Source of the DNA: Candidatus Caldilinea saccharophila
Lineage (GTDB): Bacteria; Chloroflexota; Anaerolineae; Caldilineales; Caldilineaceae
Assembly (NCBI GenBank): GCA_016710365.1
Contig: JADJVW010000059.1
Coordinates: forward strand, 107,873-171,872
Direction: 5' to 3'
DNA length: 64,000 bases
Part shown: piece after piece, positions 1 to 11,159 of the stretch
Numbering within the stretch: the stretch's first letter is position 1
Layout: every line of letters starts with the position of its first letter
Translations under genes and position numbers: made by a program
The notes under the pieces: model-generated
Database searches by the model: none
Told to the model about the DNA's origin: nothing
What the model saw: only the letters and a program-made list of their open reading frames with translations

Positions 1-1
1 C

Positions 2-534
2 GGCGCCGAGAGCTTTGGCAGCGCGCTGCTGGCCGCGCTGGCCGGCGTCAACTCCGTCTCCGGGCCGGGGATGCTCGACTTTGTGCTCGTCTTCAGCCTG
101 CCCAAGCTCGTCTTCGACAACGAAGTCTGCGGGCAGGCGCTGCAACTGGTGCGCCCGCTGCAAGTTGCCGACGATCTGCCGACGCACCCTCTGGTCAAGG
201 CGCAACTCAACGACCTGCACCTGATCACCGCGCCGCACACGCTCGCACACTGGGAGGAGCAGCTCTATCTGCCTGGCGCCGTCTACGACCGCAAGAACCG
301 CGAGGCTTGGGAGCGCGACGGCGAGAAGTCACTCTGGCAGCGCGCGATGAGGTCGAGCAGCGGCTGGCCGCCTACACGCCCGTCGCAACCGACCCGCTGG
401 CCGTGGCCGAGCTAGAGCGCATCCTGCGCAGCGGCATGCGTGGTGACGCTGCCTTGCCCGCCATTCCTGACTGGCGTTCACCCGGCAGCGACGAAACAGT
501 CGACGGCCGGCGGCAGCGACGCTTCCGGCGTTAA
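2..534 (+). CDS. Trimethylamine methyltransferase (MttB)-family protein, C-terminal part, frameshifted
   Basis: The C-terminal third of a COG5598/MttB-type corrinoid-dependent methyltransferase enters from the left edge. Visible family features are the core stretch LPKLVFDNEVCGQALQLVR, the HTLAHWEEQLYLP segment and the tail RLAAYTPVATDPLAVAELER. The frame changes by one near 340-345 (LWQRA in one frame continues as RDEVEQRL in another), so one base is probably lost or gained there. Family members demethylate trimethylamine or, when pyrrolysine is absent, betaines, and pass the methyl group to a corrinoid protein. The pyrrolysine position lies outside the window, so the substrate cannot be told. 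The Rieske oxygenase downstream also suggests quaternary-amine catabolism. Confidence 0.75.
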   Translation, partial: RRELWQRAAGRAGRRQLRLRAGDARLCARLQPAQARLRQRSLRAGAATGAPAASCRRSADAPSGQGATQRPAPDHRAAHARTLGGAALSAWRRLRPQEPRGLGARRREVTLAARDEVEQRLAAYTPVATDPLAVAELERILRSGMRGDAALPAIPDWRSPGSDETVDGRRQRRFRR

Positions 535-633
535 CCAACATCCATTTTTACATGCTTGACTGCACAACAAATCCAAGCGATAATCAATCTAGACAGTCTA
601 GATGACACAGTGCAGCATGTTGGAGGTAAGAGA

Positions 634-885
634 ATGGAAGTTTGGCAACTTCAAGAAGCAAAAAACAAATTTAGTGAAGTGGTTGAGCGCGCAAGGCATG
701 GCGAGCCTCAAGTAATTACAAAACATGGCACAGAAGTCGCCGTGGTGATTTCTATCCAACAGTTCAAGCAATCGACGATGCGTTCGCAATCATTGGTCGA
801 GTTTTTGCGCGCTTCACCACTTGTCGGCAGCGATCTTGAGGTCATTCGTGATCAGAGTCTGCCTCGACCGGCGCTTGAGCTATGA
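634..885 (+). CDS. Phd/YefM-type antitoxin
   Basis: A protein of 83 residues, with the N-terminal pattern of Phd/YefM antitoxins: an opening beta strand (MEVWQLQEAKNKFSEVV), then RARHGEPQVITKHGTEVAVV and an acidic, flexible C-terminus that normally covers the toxin. The start at 634 was chosen because a GGAGG ribosome site lies at 622-626; an upstream in-frame start at 556 would add 26 unrelated residues. The stop overlaps the toxin start by four bases (ATGA), so the two are translationally coupled. The N-terminal half of such proteins usually binds the operon's own promoter. GC content is clearly lower than in the neighbours, which fits acquisition by transfer. Confidence 0.88.
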   Translation: MEVWQLQEAKNKFSEVVERARHGEPQVITKHGTEVAVVISIQQFKQSTMRSQSLVEFLRASPLVGSDLEVIRDQSLPRPALEL

Positions 886-1319
886 ATCTACTGCTGGACA
901 CGTGTGTTCTTTCAGAGTTTGCATCCAAGCAGCCAAATGAGGGTTTAATCAACTGGCTGGAGCAGCAACTAGAAGAAAGACTTTACATCAGTACAATCAC
1001 TATTGGCGAATTGAAGTGCGGAACCGAACGATTGCCGGCATCACAGCGTCGAGAACGTTTGGAGCAATGGCTGACAAGTGATGTGTTTGAAAGATTTAGC
1101 GGCCGGATGCTGGTGATTGATACTCTTGTCATGTTGCAATGGGGTGCGCTACGAGCGCAGCTTGAGCGGGCGGGACGTCCAATGCCGGCCGTCGATGCCC
1201 TCATTGCCGCTACCGTTCTGGCACACAATATGCAGTTGGTCACGCGCAATGTACAGGATTTTGCCAGTGCTGGCGTGCAATTGATCAATCCCTGGCAGGA
1301 AAGCAACTCCTCCAGCTAA
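882..1319 (+). CDS. VapC-type PIN-domain ribonuclease toxin
   Basis: This 145-residue PIN-domain protein is the toxin partner of the overlapping antitoxin. The four acidic residues of the PIN active site are visible: Asp6 in LLLDTCVLSE, Glu43 in IGELKCG, Asp105 in PAVDALIAATVLAH and Asp126 in VTRNVQDF. These coordinate Mg or Mn for RNA cleavage; VapC enzymes typically cut initiator tRNA or the sarcin-ricin loop, but the target here cannot be told. Length is normal for the family (about 130-145). The pair lies between two metabolic genes and probably interrupts an older catabolic cluster. Confidence 0.92.
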   Translation: MNLLLDTCVLSEFASKQPNEGLINWLEQQLEERLYISTITIGELKCGTERLPASQRRERLEQWLTSDVFERFSGRMLVIDTLVMLQWGALRAQLERAGRPMPAVDALIAATVLAHNMQLVTRNVQDFASAGVQLINPWQESNSSS

Positions 1320-1356
1320 CAAATTACAGTAGCATCGCTGCGCAAGAGGGAAAGTT

Positions 1357-2470
1357 ATGGCTGACCTGACTGGCTATCACCCTGTCGATGATCTGGCAAG
1401 CGCCTGGACCCTGCCCGCCACCTGCTACACCGACCCCGCCTTTCTGCCACTGGAGAAGGAGCGCATCTTCTACCGCACGTGGCAGTGGGTCGGTGCGACG
1501 AGCATGGTGCAGCGGCCGGGCGACTTCTTCACCTACGACCTCTACGGCGAGCCGCTGGTGGTCACGCGCGGGCAGGACGGCGCGCTGCGCGCCTTCTACA
1601 ATGTCTGTCTGCACCGCGCCGGGTACGGTGGCGAGCGGCAAAGGCAATCGCAAGTCGCTGCAATGTCGCTACCATGGCTGGTTCTACGTACTCGACGGCA
1701 AGCTGCTCAATGCGCCGGAGTTCGAAGGCGTGCGCAACTGGTCGCCACAGGAATACTGTTTGCGTCCGGTGCAGGTGACGGAATGGGGGCCATTTGTCTT
1801 CGTCAATTTGGATGATGGCGCACCGCGGCTGCGGGAGATGCTGGGCGCCATTCCCGCCGAGGTGGCGCGCGCCGGCTTTGACATCGCCGACATGCAGCCG
1901 GTGGAGCGCCGCGATTATCTGGTGGATTGCAACTGGAAGGTCTACGTCGACAATTACCTCGAAGGTTATCATATTCCCATCGCCCACCCCGGCCTCTTTC
2001 GCGAGATCGACTACGACCAGTATCGTGTGGACACCTTCCGCTATTACTCGTCGCAATATGCGCCGATTCGTCCGGCGCCGCCCTCCGGCCCGATCCCCGG
2101 CCGCGACCGGCGCTATCTGCGCGGCGATGGCGAGCAGCAGGCGCTCTATTACTGGGTCTTCCCCAACCTCATGCTCAACTTCTACCCCGACAATATGCAG
2201 ATCAACATCATCGTGCCGCTGGACACCGAACGCACGCTCACGATCTTCGAGTGGTGCTTCAAGCAACCGGGCAGCGGTGAAGGCTGGGAGTCGATGCAGC
2301 AGTCGATCGCCTTCAGCGACGAGGTGCAGCGCGAGGATATGGAGATCTGCAACACGGTGCAGCGCAACCTGCACTCGCGCGCTTATAACCAGGGGCGCTT
2401 CTCCGTAAAGCGCGAAAATGGCGTCCATCATTTTCAGCGGTTGGTGGCGGAATACTTGACTGACAAATAG
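1357..2470 (+). CDS. Rieske-type aromatic-ring-hydroxylating/betaine oxygenase, alpha subunit (frameshifted)
   Basis: A Rieske non-haem iron oxygenase of about 370 residues. The Rieske cluster pair is split by a frameshift: Cys84 and His86 (VCLHRAG) lie in the first frame, while the second pair (CRYHGW) is in another, so one extra base probably sits around 1618-1626. Downstream are the mononuclear iron motif (NWKVYVDNYLEGYHIPIAHP) and a tail ending in an HHFQRLV-type stretch with QREDMEICNTVQ, typical of the choline/carnitine/glycine-betaine monooxygenase branch. It would need a separate reductase, which is not seen here. Next to an MttB-like gene it is probably used for quaternary ammonium or related substrates. 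Function of the class is sure; the substrate is inferred. Confidence 0.85.
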
Positions 2471-2996
2471 CCTTAACGGAGCGGTGCGGAGAGAGAAGCA
2501 TTCTTTTCAGCTAAAGTCACGCCACTTTGAAAACAGCACTTTCAGCGCTTCGCACCAGTGGACGGTCAAACGCCGGAGTTTGGGTAGGGTGGCAGCAAGT
2601 GAACACAGATACTCAGTACTTCACAAAACTCACACAAAGCCACTAAGAGCACAAAGGACGCTATCTTTAACTTTGTGACTTTGCGTCTTCGTGTGAGACT
2701 AAATCGTGAACTACTGATACTCGCAGATGAGCCGTCTATCTGAGGCTATCGGTCTTTATCTGTGTTCTCTTCTACTGCGCTCAAGCAAAGCTTCCTGGTG
2801 ACAGCCCGCTACTCCTATTGCTCGTCACGAATACCTGGTTTCAAAGTTGCATAGCTTTTTTTCTATAGGCCACGGAGTAGATGGGCAAATCCCAATACGT
2901 TTCGGAGTAAATCCGTGAAACTCCGCCTAATCCGCCCCATCCGTGGGCAATTTTTGCCATGGCTAAACAGCTACAAAAGTAAGGAAAACAAAACCT
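2471..2996. repeat. Gene-free stretch with dispersed-repeat remnants
   Basis: No gene is seen in these 526 bases. Two kinds of imperfect palindrome are present. The first runs from about 2601 to 2767 and is closed by an 11-base perfect inverted pair (GAACACAGATA at 2601-2611 and its complement at 2757-2767), with an inner dyad of CACAAAG-rich arms. The second, about 2866-2950, has GGCCACGGA-type and TCCGTGAAA-type blocks. Its 17-base core GTTTCGGAGTAAATCCG (2899-2915) is repeated exactly at 13681-13697, and a related copy lies at 57187-57277. Both look like non-coding interspersed repeats. Confidence 0.6.
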
Positions 2997-4588
<1,592 letters not shown>

Positions 4589-4673
4589 CGGCGGCGCCAC
4601 ACCATAGATTCACATTCAGTAGGAAAGATCACCACAAGCAAGCAGTCGTTCATCGTCAAAAGGAGAAAACCTG

Positions 4674-5663
<990 letters not shown>

Positions 5664-5673
5664 GAAAACAGTT

Positions 5674-5774
5674 TGACGCAGAGGCGCGGAGATGCAGAGA
5701 AGACGCAAAGAAACACTTGTTGAATACTCTTGCTTTTTCTTTGGCAAGCTCAGCGACTCCGCGCCTCTGCGTCA
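5674..5774. repeat. Interspersed palindromic repeat with 18-base perfect arms
   Basis: TGACGCAGAGGCGCGGAG at 5674-5691 is perfectly complementary to 5757-5774, with about 65 bases between. It fills most of the gap between the binding-protein and permease genes. The arm composition (GCAGAGGCGCGGAG) belongs to a repeat type often dispersed in large bacterial genomes. It could fold in RNA and change the ratio of binding protein to permease, but no T-run follows, so it is not a standard terminator. Confidence 0.75.
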
Positions 5775-5805
5775 GATAAACGGCAAAGGCGGACAGGATG
5801 GCTGA

Positions 5806-6696
5806 ATGACCACAAACACAGGCGGCGAACCCACACCGCGCAGTAACTATGACCTGACTAAGCAGGCCGATCGAGATGCCTACGCTTCTCATCTGATGAT
5901 GCAGGCGCGGCGGCGGCGATGGCTGCAAAGCGTGCGGGTCGGGCTGGTCTGGGTCTTTCTCTTTGCGATCCTGTGGTTTCTCTTCTCATTTCTCAACCTG
6001 GACTTCGGCTATATCTTCGGGAATGCCAATTTTGTCCTGCTTGGCATCGGCGTCACCCTGGGCGTCTCCCTGGTCTCCATCACCATTGCGTCGCTCATCG
6101 CATTTTTTGGCGCGCTGGGCCGGCTTTCCTCTAACTCGTTCTTCCACGGCATCGCCAGCTTCTATGTCTCGCTCTTCCGCGGCACGCCGCTGCTGGTGCA
6201 GATCTTCATCATTTACCTGGGGCTGCCGCAGATTGGCCAGCAGATTGCGGCGCGCGGCTATCCGTGGCTGGGCAATTTGCTGATCCTGACCGCCATCCAG
6301 TCCGGCATCCTGGCGCTGAGCCTCAACTACGGCGCGTACATGACGGAGATATTCCGCGCCGGCATCCAGTCGGTCAATCGTGGGCAGTGGCAGGCCGCGT
6401 CGGCGCTTGGCTTGAGCCATCTGCAGACGCTGCGTCTGATCGTGCTGCCGCAGGCGCTCAAGCTGATCATCCCGGCGGTGGGCAACCAGTTTATCGCCAT
6501 GCAGAAAGATTCGTCGCTGGTCTCGGTCATGGGCGTGTGGGAGATCACCTATCGCGCCAACCGCTTTGCGCGCAAAGACAGCAAGTACATGGAGATGTTC
6601 CTGCTGGCCGCGGCGATCTACTGGGTGCTGACGATCTTCTCGGAATGGGGGTTGGCGCGGCTGGAGGGACGCATGGGGCGGTCAGATACGCGGTAG
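5806..6696 (+). CDS. Amino-acid ABC transporter permease (HisM/GlnP family)
   Basis: A 296-residue membrane protein with a 45-residue cytoplasmic lead, then about five hydrophobic segments (the first near residues 46-66). The polar amino acid permease motifs are intact: SLFRGTPLLVQIFIIYLGLP, the ALSLNYGAYMTEIFRAGIQ stretch and the EAA-type loop GQWQAASALGLSHLQTLRLI, which docks on the ATPase. It is in the same direction as the binding protein and separated from it by a palindromic repeat. No ATP-binding subunit follows, so the transporter must borrow one encoded elsewhere, or the gene was lost at the accessory boundary near 6.7 kb. Confidence 0.93.
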   Translation: MTTNTGGEPTPRSNYDLTKQADRDAYASHLMMQARRRRWLQSVRVGLVWVFLFAILWFLFSFLNLDFGYIFGNANFVLLGIGVTLGVSLVSITIASLIAFFGALGRLSSNSFFHGIASFYVSLFRGTPLLVQIFIIYLGLPQIGQQIAARGYPWLGNLLILTAIQSGILALSLNYGAYMTEIFRAGIQSVNRGQWQAASALGLSHLQTLRLIVLPQALKLIIPAVGNQFIAMQKDSSLVSVMGVWEITYRANRFARKDSKYMEMFLLAAAIYWVLTIFSEWGLARLEGRMGRSDTR

Positions 6697-6812
6697 GGAC
6701 GCAGAGAAGGCTTCGATGATGACGTGGGACGAGCCGAATCACTCCTCGATTGCCTCAATCCCCTGTTGCTTCAGCCGCTCAAGGTGGTGCTGCATGGTCA
6801 GGGATGACTCCG

Positions 6813-7108
6813 CCGCCTAACAGTTTACGTTAGTGGCGGTGGGGCGGGCGTGGATTTACTACCTCCAGTGACAGCTAATTCAAGCCCAAGTTCATCACCT
6901 GCATCTGATAAAGTCGGACGCCACAGAAAATAAATCTTGTGATGATGAGCCATTGAGCAAAGGGAATCAATGAAGTCGGATACATCATCCTGCGATAAAC
7001 CAAGTTCCGCCCGCTGGCGTTGGATGACATCTTCGTAATTTTATACAATACCAATCATCCAAAACCTGATAGTTGCAAAGAAGGCGGCTAACGCTTGCGT
7101 CAGCCGCC
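6813..7108. repeat. Two hairpins with related arms bracketing a toxin-gene remnant
   Basis: Hairpin one (6813-6839) pairs CCGCCTAAC with GTTAGTGGCGG around a short loop. Hairpin two (7083-7108) pairs GGCGGCT with AGCCGCC plus an inner ACGC/GCGT step. Both combine a GCGGC arm with a TAAC/GTTA element, and they bracket the PIN fragment at 6825-7040. They may be copies of one intergenic repeat. A recombination-site role is only a guess. Confidence 0.35.
6825..7040 (-). pseudogene. PIN-domain toxin (COG1569-like) fragment
   Basis: Read on the minus strand, about 71 codons match the middle of putative PIN-family toxins: NYEDVIQRQRAELGLSQDD, FIDSLCSMAHHHKIYFLWRP and DAGDELGLELAVTGG, the last corresponding to the LxDPDDDxxLELAVAG motif. 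A stop codon lies directly upstream (TAA before the Asn-Tyr codons), and the C-terminal THNxxDF part is replaced by unrelated residues, so both ends are missing. The fragment has no antitoxin beside it. It is a dead remnant of a TA module. Confidence 0.6.
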
Positions 7109-7208
7109 GGGAGTCGTCTAGGTTTCAAATATCCCGTGGGCATTTCGGGTCGGCTGGACGCGTCGTTGGGCGACTGCGACACGAATTGGTGTGGCAGGTT
7201 TGCGGAGT

Positions 7209-7559
7209 CTAAATCGGTAGAGAACGTATACGATTCACCCATTCCTCCGACTCACTTGCTGACCAGATCAGAAACAAGTCCTCGGCGACTCGATAAACCG
7301 GCAACTTCTGCGATACGATAAGAAGACCTTGGCTCTTTTCGGACATGATGAATCGGCCAAAATGTCCAGGCATTGTCTTGCGGTCATGTGACACCAATAT
7401 CCGCCCCTGTTCAGCCGCCCGTTTCAGTACAGCTGCTTCATCCAAGTTAGCCAGTCCGGCTGCGTGTGCCGTCTGAAAATCAATACTGGGTTCTAAGCGC
7501 AGTGTGGCCTTGACGATAATCTGGTTCAAATCGGCATCGGCTTGGAAACGGAGCTTCAT
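7209..7559 (-). CDS. DUF5615 PIN-like protein (probable toxin of a DUF433/DUF5615 pair)
   Basis: This 116-residue protein matches the DUF5615 (Mut7-C-like) family, a minimal PIN-like fold. The opening FQADADLNQIIVKATLR corresponds to the usual FLADEDLNxxIVxxLR, and the acidic sites continue with ILVSHDRKTMPGHF, which carries the His-Asp pair common to the family, followed by GLLIVSQ. Its start overlaps the end of the DUF433 gene by four bases (ATGA). Such pairs are widespread in Cyanobacteria and Chloroflexota and are predicted TA modules; ribonuclease activity is assumed from the fold rather than shown. Confidence 0.85.
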   Translation of the reverse strand: MKLRFQADADLNQIIVKATLRLEPSIDFQTAHAAGLANLDEAAVLKRAAEQGRILVSHDRKTMPGHFGRFIMSEKSQGLLIVSQKLPVYRVAEDLFLIWSASESEEWVNRIRSLPI

Positions 7560-7870
7560 GGTGAAGCCAATTGCATTTGCCGGCGGGCCTTCGCCATCTT
7601 CTGCGAAAACGCTGCATCATGGGTAGCCTGCTGAAAATCCTGGAACTCAGCATCGACCTGCCGCAAATATGCATCGATCTCTGAGCGGTGACTGAGATAG
7701 TAGGCGATCGCGCCGTACACTTGCTCTAGGGAGAGTGTTGGAAACGACTCGGCAACGATAGTTTCCGGAGACAAGCCATCCAAGAACGAAAAAACGATCG
7801 ATTCTAATGAAATCCGAGAACCTGAAATCCAATAGCCTTGATCGCGTTGATCGACATACTGCTTTTCCAC
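7556..7870 (-). CDS. DUF433 protein (probable antitoxin)
   Basis: A 104-residue DUF433 protein. The start is a GTG at 7870, chosen because AAGGAGGGG lies five to seven bases upstream; an earlier in-frame ATG at 7942 would add 24 residues with no family match. The DUF433 core is clear: YWISGSRISLESIVFSFLDG, then SPETIVAESFPTLSLEQVYG and AIAYYLSHRSEID, a winged-helix-like DNA-binding fold. A C-terminal Gln-rich helix follows, probably the toxin-contacting part. It is translationally coupled to the DUF5615 gene. DNA binding is inferred from the fold. Confidence 0.85.
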   Translation of the reverse strand: MEKQYVDQRDQGYWISGSRISLESIVFSFLDGLSPETIVAESFPTLSLEQVYGAIAYYLSHRSEIDAYLRQVDAEFQDFQQATHDAAFSQKMAKARRQMQLASP

Positions 7871-8164
7871 AAACCCCTCCTTGTCAGAATCGATTTCAGG
7901 CTGTCGCGCTCGATCGTCTATCAATCCATTATTCACGCGCAAGTGGGAAGATTTCTAGAGACATTATACCAGAAAACCCGAGTCGTTCATGCTCGAGTTT
8001 CGACGATACTCGCCGATGCTCACCTGTGCGCCCAACGGTTTGCGTTGCCTGCGTGTGGGCGAGCGTGGACTCTTTTTGGGAGCAGGGAAAAACTCGAAGC
8101 GAGAAAAATGCTTAAAAATGCCGCAGAATCCCACACGTCAGGTGCACGCTTTGTTGGCTGGCGT

Positions 8165-8878
8165 TTATGGTGGAAGTGTATCTTTCTCCGATAAGGAATC
8201 TATTGATGGCTCTGCCCATAAAATACCTACTATGACAATGCCAGCAACTGGAACTAATAGATACAATAACTGCCACGCGCTTTTTCCACTATCGTGAAGT
8301 CGGCGTGAACCTGCCGCCAATAGAGGTAGCAAAGTGGCAAGAAGAAACACTTCTCCAATGGTCTCATTTATAAGCGTAAACGTCGAAACGCATATTACAA
8401 TAAACAAGGCAAACCATCAGAATTCTGAACGTGATGCTCGCCCATTAAATTCTGCGTATTTTGTTAAGCATTTGCGAATTGATTCAAAAAATGTAATGGG
8501 GCTTGTTTCGTTGTCGGTACTTGAATCTGAAGGAACATTCATTATTAACTCCTTGCCGATTTTAGAGACGGCTTCTCTCAAAGATGTAACCCAATCTGAT
8601 AAATTGAGTCCGTCACCATTTTCAGCAAAATCTATCTTCCGCACAACTGTGGAATCCCCTAGTTTTTTAGATTCAAGCCAATTTACATCGTCTTTTAGTC
8701 TCAGAACCAATTCCATTCTCGAATTGACTTGAAATTTCGAGTAAATATTTTAAAGTGAAATTCAACCGTGCGCTCCAGAGATATTCATATCTAGCGCAAT
8801 TAATTTATTGCTTTTGCCTTCTAATAAAAATTGTATGGTTTCCCTTTCGCGTTTGCTTAATTGGGGAGATTGTTGCAT
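8165..8878 (-). pseudogene. LuxR-type HTH / DUF805 membrane regulator, interrupted by two indels and one in-frame TGA
   Basis: One ancestral gene is read on the minus strand in pieces. It starts at 8878 (AAAGGA upstream) with a LuxR HTH (QLSKRERETIQFLLEGKSNK...IALDMNIS). An extra G near 8768 and a missing A in an A-run near 8750 break the recognition helix; corrected, it reads ISERTVEFH. A linker with ELVLRLKDDVNWLE follows. The DUF805 domain begins KCLTKYAEFNGRASRSEF, then a TGA (8408-8410) stands where the family has Trp (FWWF). The frame continues unbroken as WFALFIVICV... to LLAAGSRRLHDSGKSAWQ. DUF805 has four membrane helices. This is a membrane-linked regulator, and the damage may be sequencing error. 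Confidence 0.75.
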
Positions 8879-9272
8879 GGTGAGGTTTCCTTTTAGATTA
8901 TTTGCCCTGTAGCCGCCGAATGAAATATGGATTATGCGGCGCAGCAAAGAGCAAAACGTCGCCTGCGCTCAGAGCAAGCCGCCGCATCATCCGTGTTGGA
9001 CGAAGCCGAGGGGAAGCGCTCTATGGAATGTAAACCCGGTGTCATTGGCGATTGCGCTGACGCGCTACCCTGCTTGCTTAAGTATAGTCACGCTGATGAC
9101 AGAGGGCGCCAGGTTGTTCGAGCGGCGGCCAGCAGCCAAGGGTCAGCCGACGACCAGGACGGAGAGCGAGTTGTATGTTGCCCTATCCTCCGCGCAGATG
9201 GCGGTCAGTCTATCAGATCCATCTTATTTTCGTCAGTCCGTGGTCCTGACATTGGGGTCAAGTACACTCGAC
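8879..9272. other. Gap without a recognised gene
   Basis: These 394 bases lie between the start of the LuxR-DUF805 gene and the 3' end of the SulP gene. A plus-strand frame is open here and runs into the antisense of SulP, but its residues match no family I know and no ribosome site precedes it. I see no terminator-like hairpin. Confidence 0.4.
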
Positions 9273-10961
9273 TCATTGCGATTTCGCCGCCGCCGGTTGG
9301 TCGTCGTCGTGAGCAGTCGCCTGCTCGATCAACTGCCGGGCGCGGGCATAAGCAAGCCGCGCCGATTCGCCGGGCGCGCCCGCCGGGAAGACGTTGTCGC
9401 TGCCGATCACGGTGAGGCAGCCGGTCTCCTCCAGTTGTTCAAGCAGGGCCGGACCGGCGCTGATCAGCATGAAGGTGTTGCCGTTGGCCTGCACTGCGCG
9501 TGCGTAGTGCTCGATCACACTGATGAAGGTGCTGCCCAGTTCGCGCTGGCCGCGCAGGCTCAGGACGACGACGGCGTTGCGCGTGGCGTCGACCAGCGGC
9601 AGATCCTCTTCAATGTTGCGCGCGCCGGCAAAGAAGAGACTTCCGCGTGCACTGAGAACGGTCACCGCCTGGCTTGGCAACGTCCTGGGCGCGGGCTGCT
9701 CGGCGGGGAAAGCCCCATCCACCATCGTGACCTCGACGATCGTCGCGTTCTCCGATTCCTGGTAAGCAAAGACGGCAAAGGAGAGGGCAACGCCGATGAA
9801 GATGGCCCACTGGAGCGGCACGATCAGCGTGGCGACGAAGGTAATGGCCATCATAGCTAGCGCGCGCCGGCTGGTGTGCGCGATTTTGCGGATTTCCCCA
9901 AACTTGATGGTCTGATAGCCGACCACCATCAGCAGACCGGCCAGCGCCGGCATGGCAATCTTGCCGACGAGCGTGCCAAAGAGCAGGATAATGATGGCGG
10001 CAAAGATGCCCGTAAAGATGTTGGCCCAGCGCGACTGGGCGTCGCCCTTGACTAGCATCGCCGTGCCGCCGAGCGACCCGCCAGCCGGCAGACCGCCCAG
10101 GAAAGCCCCGGCAATGTTGGCCGCCCCCTGGCCGGTGAAGTCGCGCGACGCGTCCGGGAATTTGCCGTCGGGGTTGGGGTAGGCCTGGCTGATGCCGGCG
10201 CCCTGCGCCAGCGCAATGATGGCCAGCGCAAAGGACGGGGCGAGCAGGCCGGGGATCAGCGCCAGCTCCGGCAGCACCGGCCGCGGCAGCGCATTGGGTA
10301 GGGGACCAAGGCTGGCGACCAGCGGCACGGTCGTCAGGTTGAGCAGCGGTACGAGCGCCGATGCCACAGCCAGCGCGATGAGCAGCGAGAACTTGTTGAG
10401 GCGCGTCCGATCCAGCAGCACGAGCAGCACGACGGTCACCAGCCCAATCAGGAAGGTCGGCCAATGCCACTGAGCGACGTGCAGCAGCGTATCGATGCCC
10501 TTCACGACCTTATTGCTATAGCTGCTGGCATAGCCGGTGAAGTCGCCAAGCTGGCCCAGCACGATGTTGACGCCGATGCCGGTGAGAAAGCCGCGCAACA
10601 CGGCGTTGGAGATGAAACGCGTCAGGAATCCTAGCTTGAGCAGACCGGCCGCCAGCATCAGTACGCCCGCCAACAGCGTCAGTACGATCAGCGCGGCCGA
10701 ACGCTGCTCGGCTGGGTAAGTCAACAACATGCTGCCGGCCGTTGCAGCCAGCGCGCCGGTCGAGTCGATGTTCATGAAGACCGAGCTGGTGAAAATTGCG
10801 CCGACCTGCGTGGCAGCCAGCACCGTATACAGCCCATGCACCGGATTGACGCCCGCCAGTAGGGCATTGCCCATGCCGCCGGCCACGGCGTCGATCGATT
10901 TTGAGAGGCCGGCGCTCAGGTCGCCGGCGAACCCTTTGAACCCGAAACCTTGCAATCGCAT
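9273..10961 (-). CDS. SulP-family anion (sulfate) transporter with STAS domain
   Basis: A 562-residue inner-membrane SulP/SLC26 transporter. The N-terminus has FAGDLSAGLSKSIDAVAGGM and NALLAGVNPVHGLYTVLAA, the latter matching the family's signature region. About ten to twelve membrane segments follow, including a conserved SxGGTAMLVKGDAQSRWANI-type loop. A cytoplasmic STAS domain starts near residue 430 (VTVLSARGSLFFAGARNIEE) and runs to about 540. The transporter moves sulfate or bicarbonate; with an ATP sulfurylase/APS kinase gene 3 kb away, sulfate is the likelier cargo. The 5' end overlaps the remnant of the antitoxin gene upstream, so the native promoter may have changed. Confidence 0.9.
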   Translation of the reverse strand: MRLQGFGFKGFAGDLSAGLSKSIDAVAGGMGNALLAGVNPVHGLYTVLAATQVGAIFTSSVFMNIDSTGALAATAGSMLLTYPAEQRSAALIVLTLLAGVLMLAAGLLKLGFLTRFISNAVLRGFLTGIGVNIVLGQLGDFTGYASSYSNKVVKGIDTLLHVAQWHWPTFLIGLVTVVLLVLLDRTRLNKFSLLIALAVASALVPLLNLTTVPLVASLGPLPNALPRPVLPELALIPGLLAPSFALAIIALAQGAGISQAYPNPDGKFPDASRDFTGQGAANIAGAFLGGLPAGGSLGGTAMLVKGDAQSRWANIFTGIFAAIIILLFGTLVGKIAMPALAGLLMVVGYQTIKFGEIRKIAHTSRRALAMMAITFVATLIVPLQWAIFIGVALSFAVFAYQESENATIVEVTMVDGAFPAEQPAPRTLPSQAVTVLSARGSLFFAGARNIEEDLPLVDATRNAVVVLSLRGQRELGSTFISVIEHYARAVQANGNTFMLISAGPALLEQLEETGCLTVIGSDNVFPAGAPGESARLAYARARQLIEQATAHDDDQPAAAKSQ

Positions 10962-11159
10962 GACGACATCGCCTTGTTGTGTGGTGGCGTTATCAACCTG
11001 ATGATGGAGATACGCTGCGAATCGGAGTTATCAGGATCAAGCACGACAATATTGGTTGATTCTTTCATGCGCTTTGCAGATTTGCCCGCACCATTGAAAC
11101 AAATTCTCTCGTTGATATTCAGGACGCAACTCGTCAAGTTCCTTATCATCCTTCTTCAT
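10962..11159 (-). pseudogene. Antitoxin remnant paired with the BrnT-type toxin
   Basis: The minus-strand start at 11159 overlaps the end of the toxin gene by 14 bases. It gives MKKDDKELDELRPEYQREN and, after a one-base slip near 11090, GKSAKRMKESTNIVVLDPD. This is the LRPEY...RGKY...NIVVLDPD pattern of small antitoxins found beside BrnT/RelE-like toxins. After DPD the sequence diverges, and the usual C-terminal DNA-binding half (about 25-30 residues with xxNEALRxL) is gone; the open frame just runs into the SulP start. The toxin's partner may therefore be unable to repress the operon. Confidence 0.55.

Noticed and set aside
1..340. Amber pyrrolysine codon in the MttB-like gene
   Set aside because: The relevant part of the gene is outside the window; the visible part has no in-frame TAG before the frame slip.
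6813..7108. Integron attC-like sites around the PIN fragment
   Set aside because: The GCCTAAC and GTTAG elements are present, but spacing is far too short, the L boxes are missing and no integrase gene is visible.
8408..8410. TGA read as Trp or selenocysteine
   Set aside because: Many genes here end normally with TGA, so the code is standard; no SECIS-like hairpin is obvious and the family has Trp, not Cys, at this place.
8927..9860. Plus-strand frame of about 300 codons running across the gap and into SulP
   Set aside because: Most of it is antisense of the SulP gene; the front part has no family match and no ribosome site.
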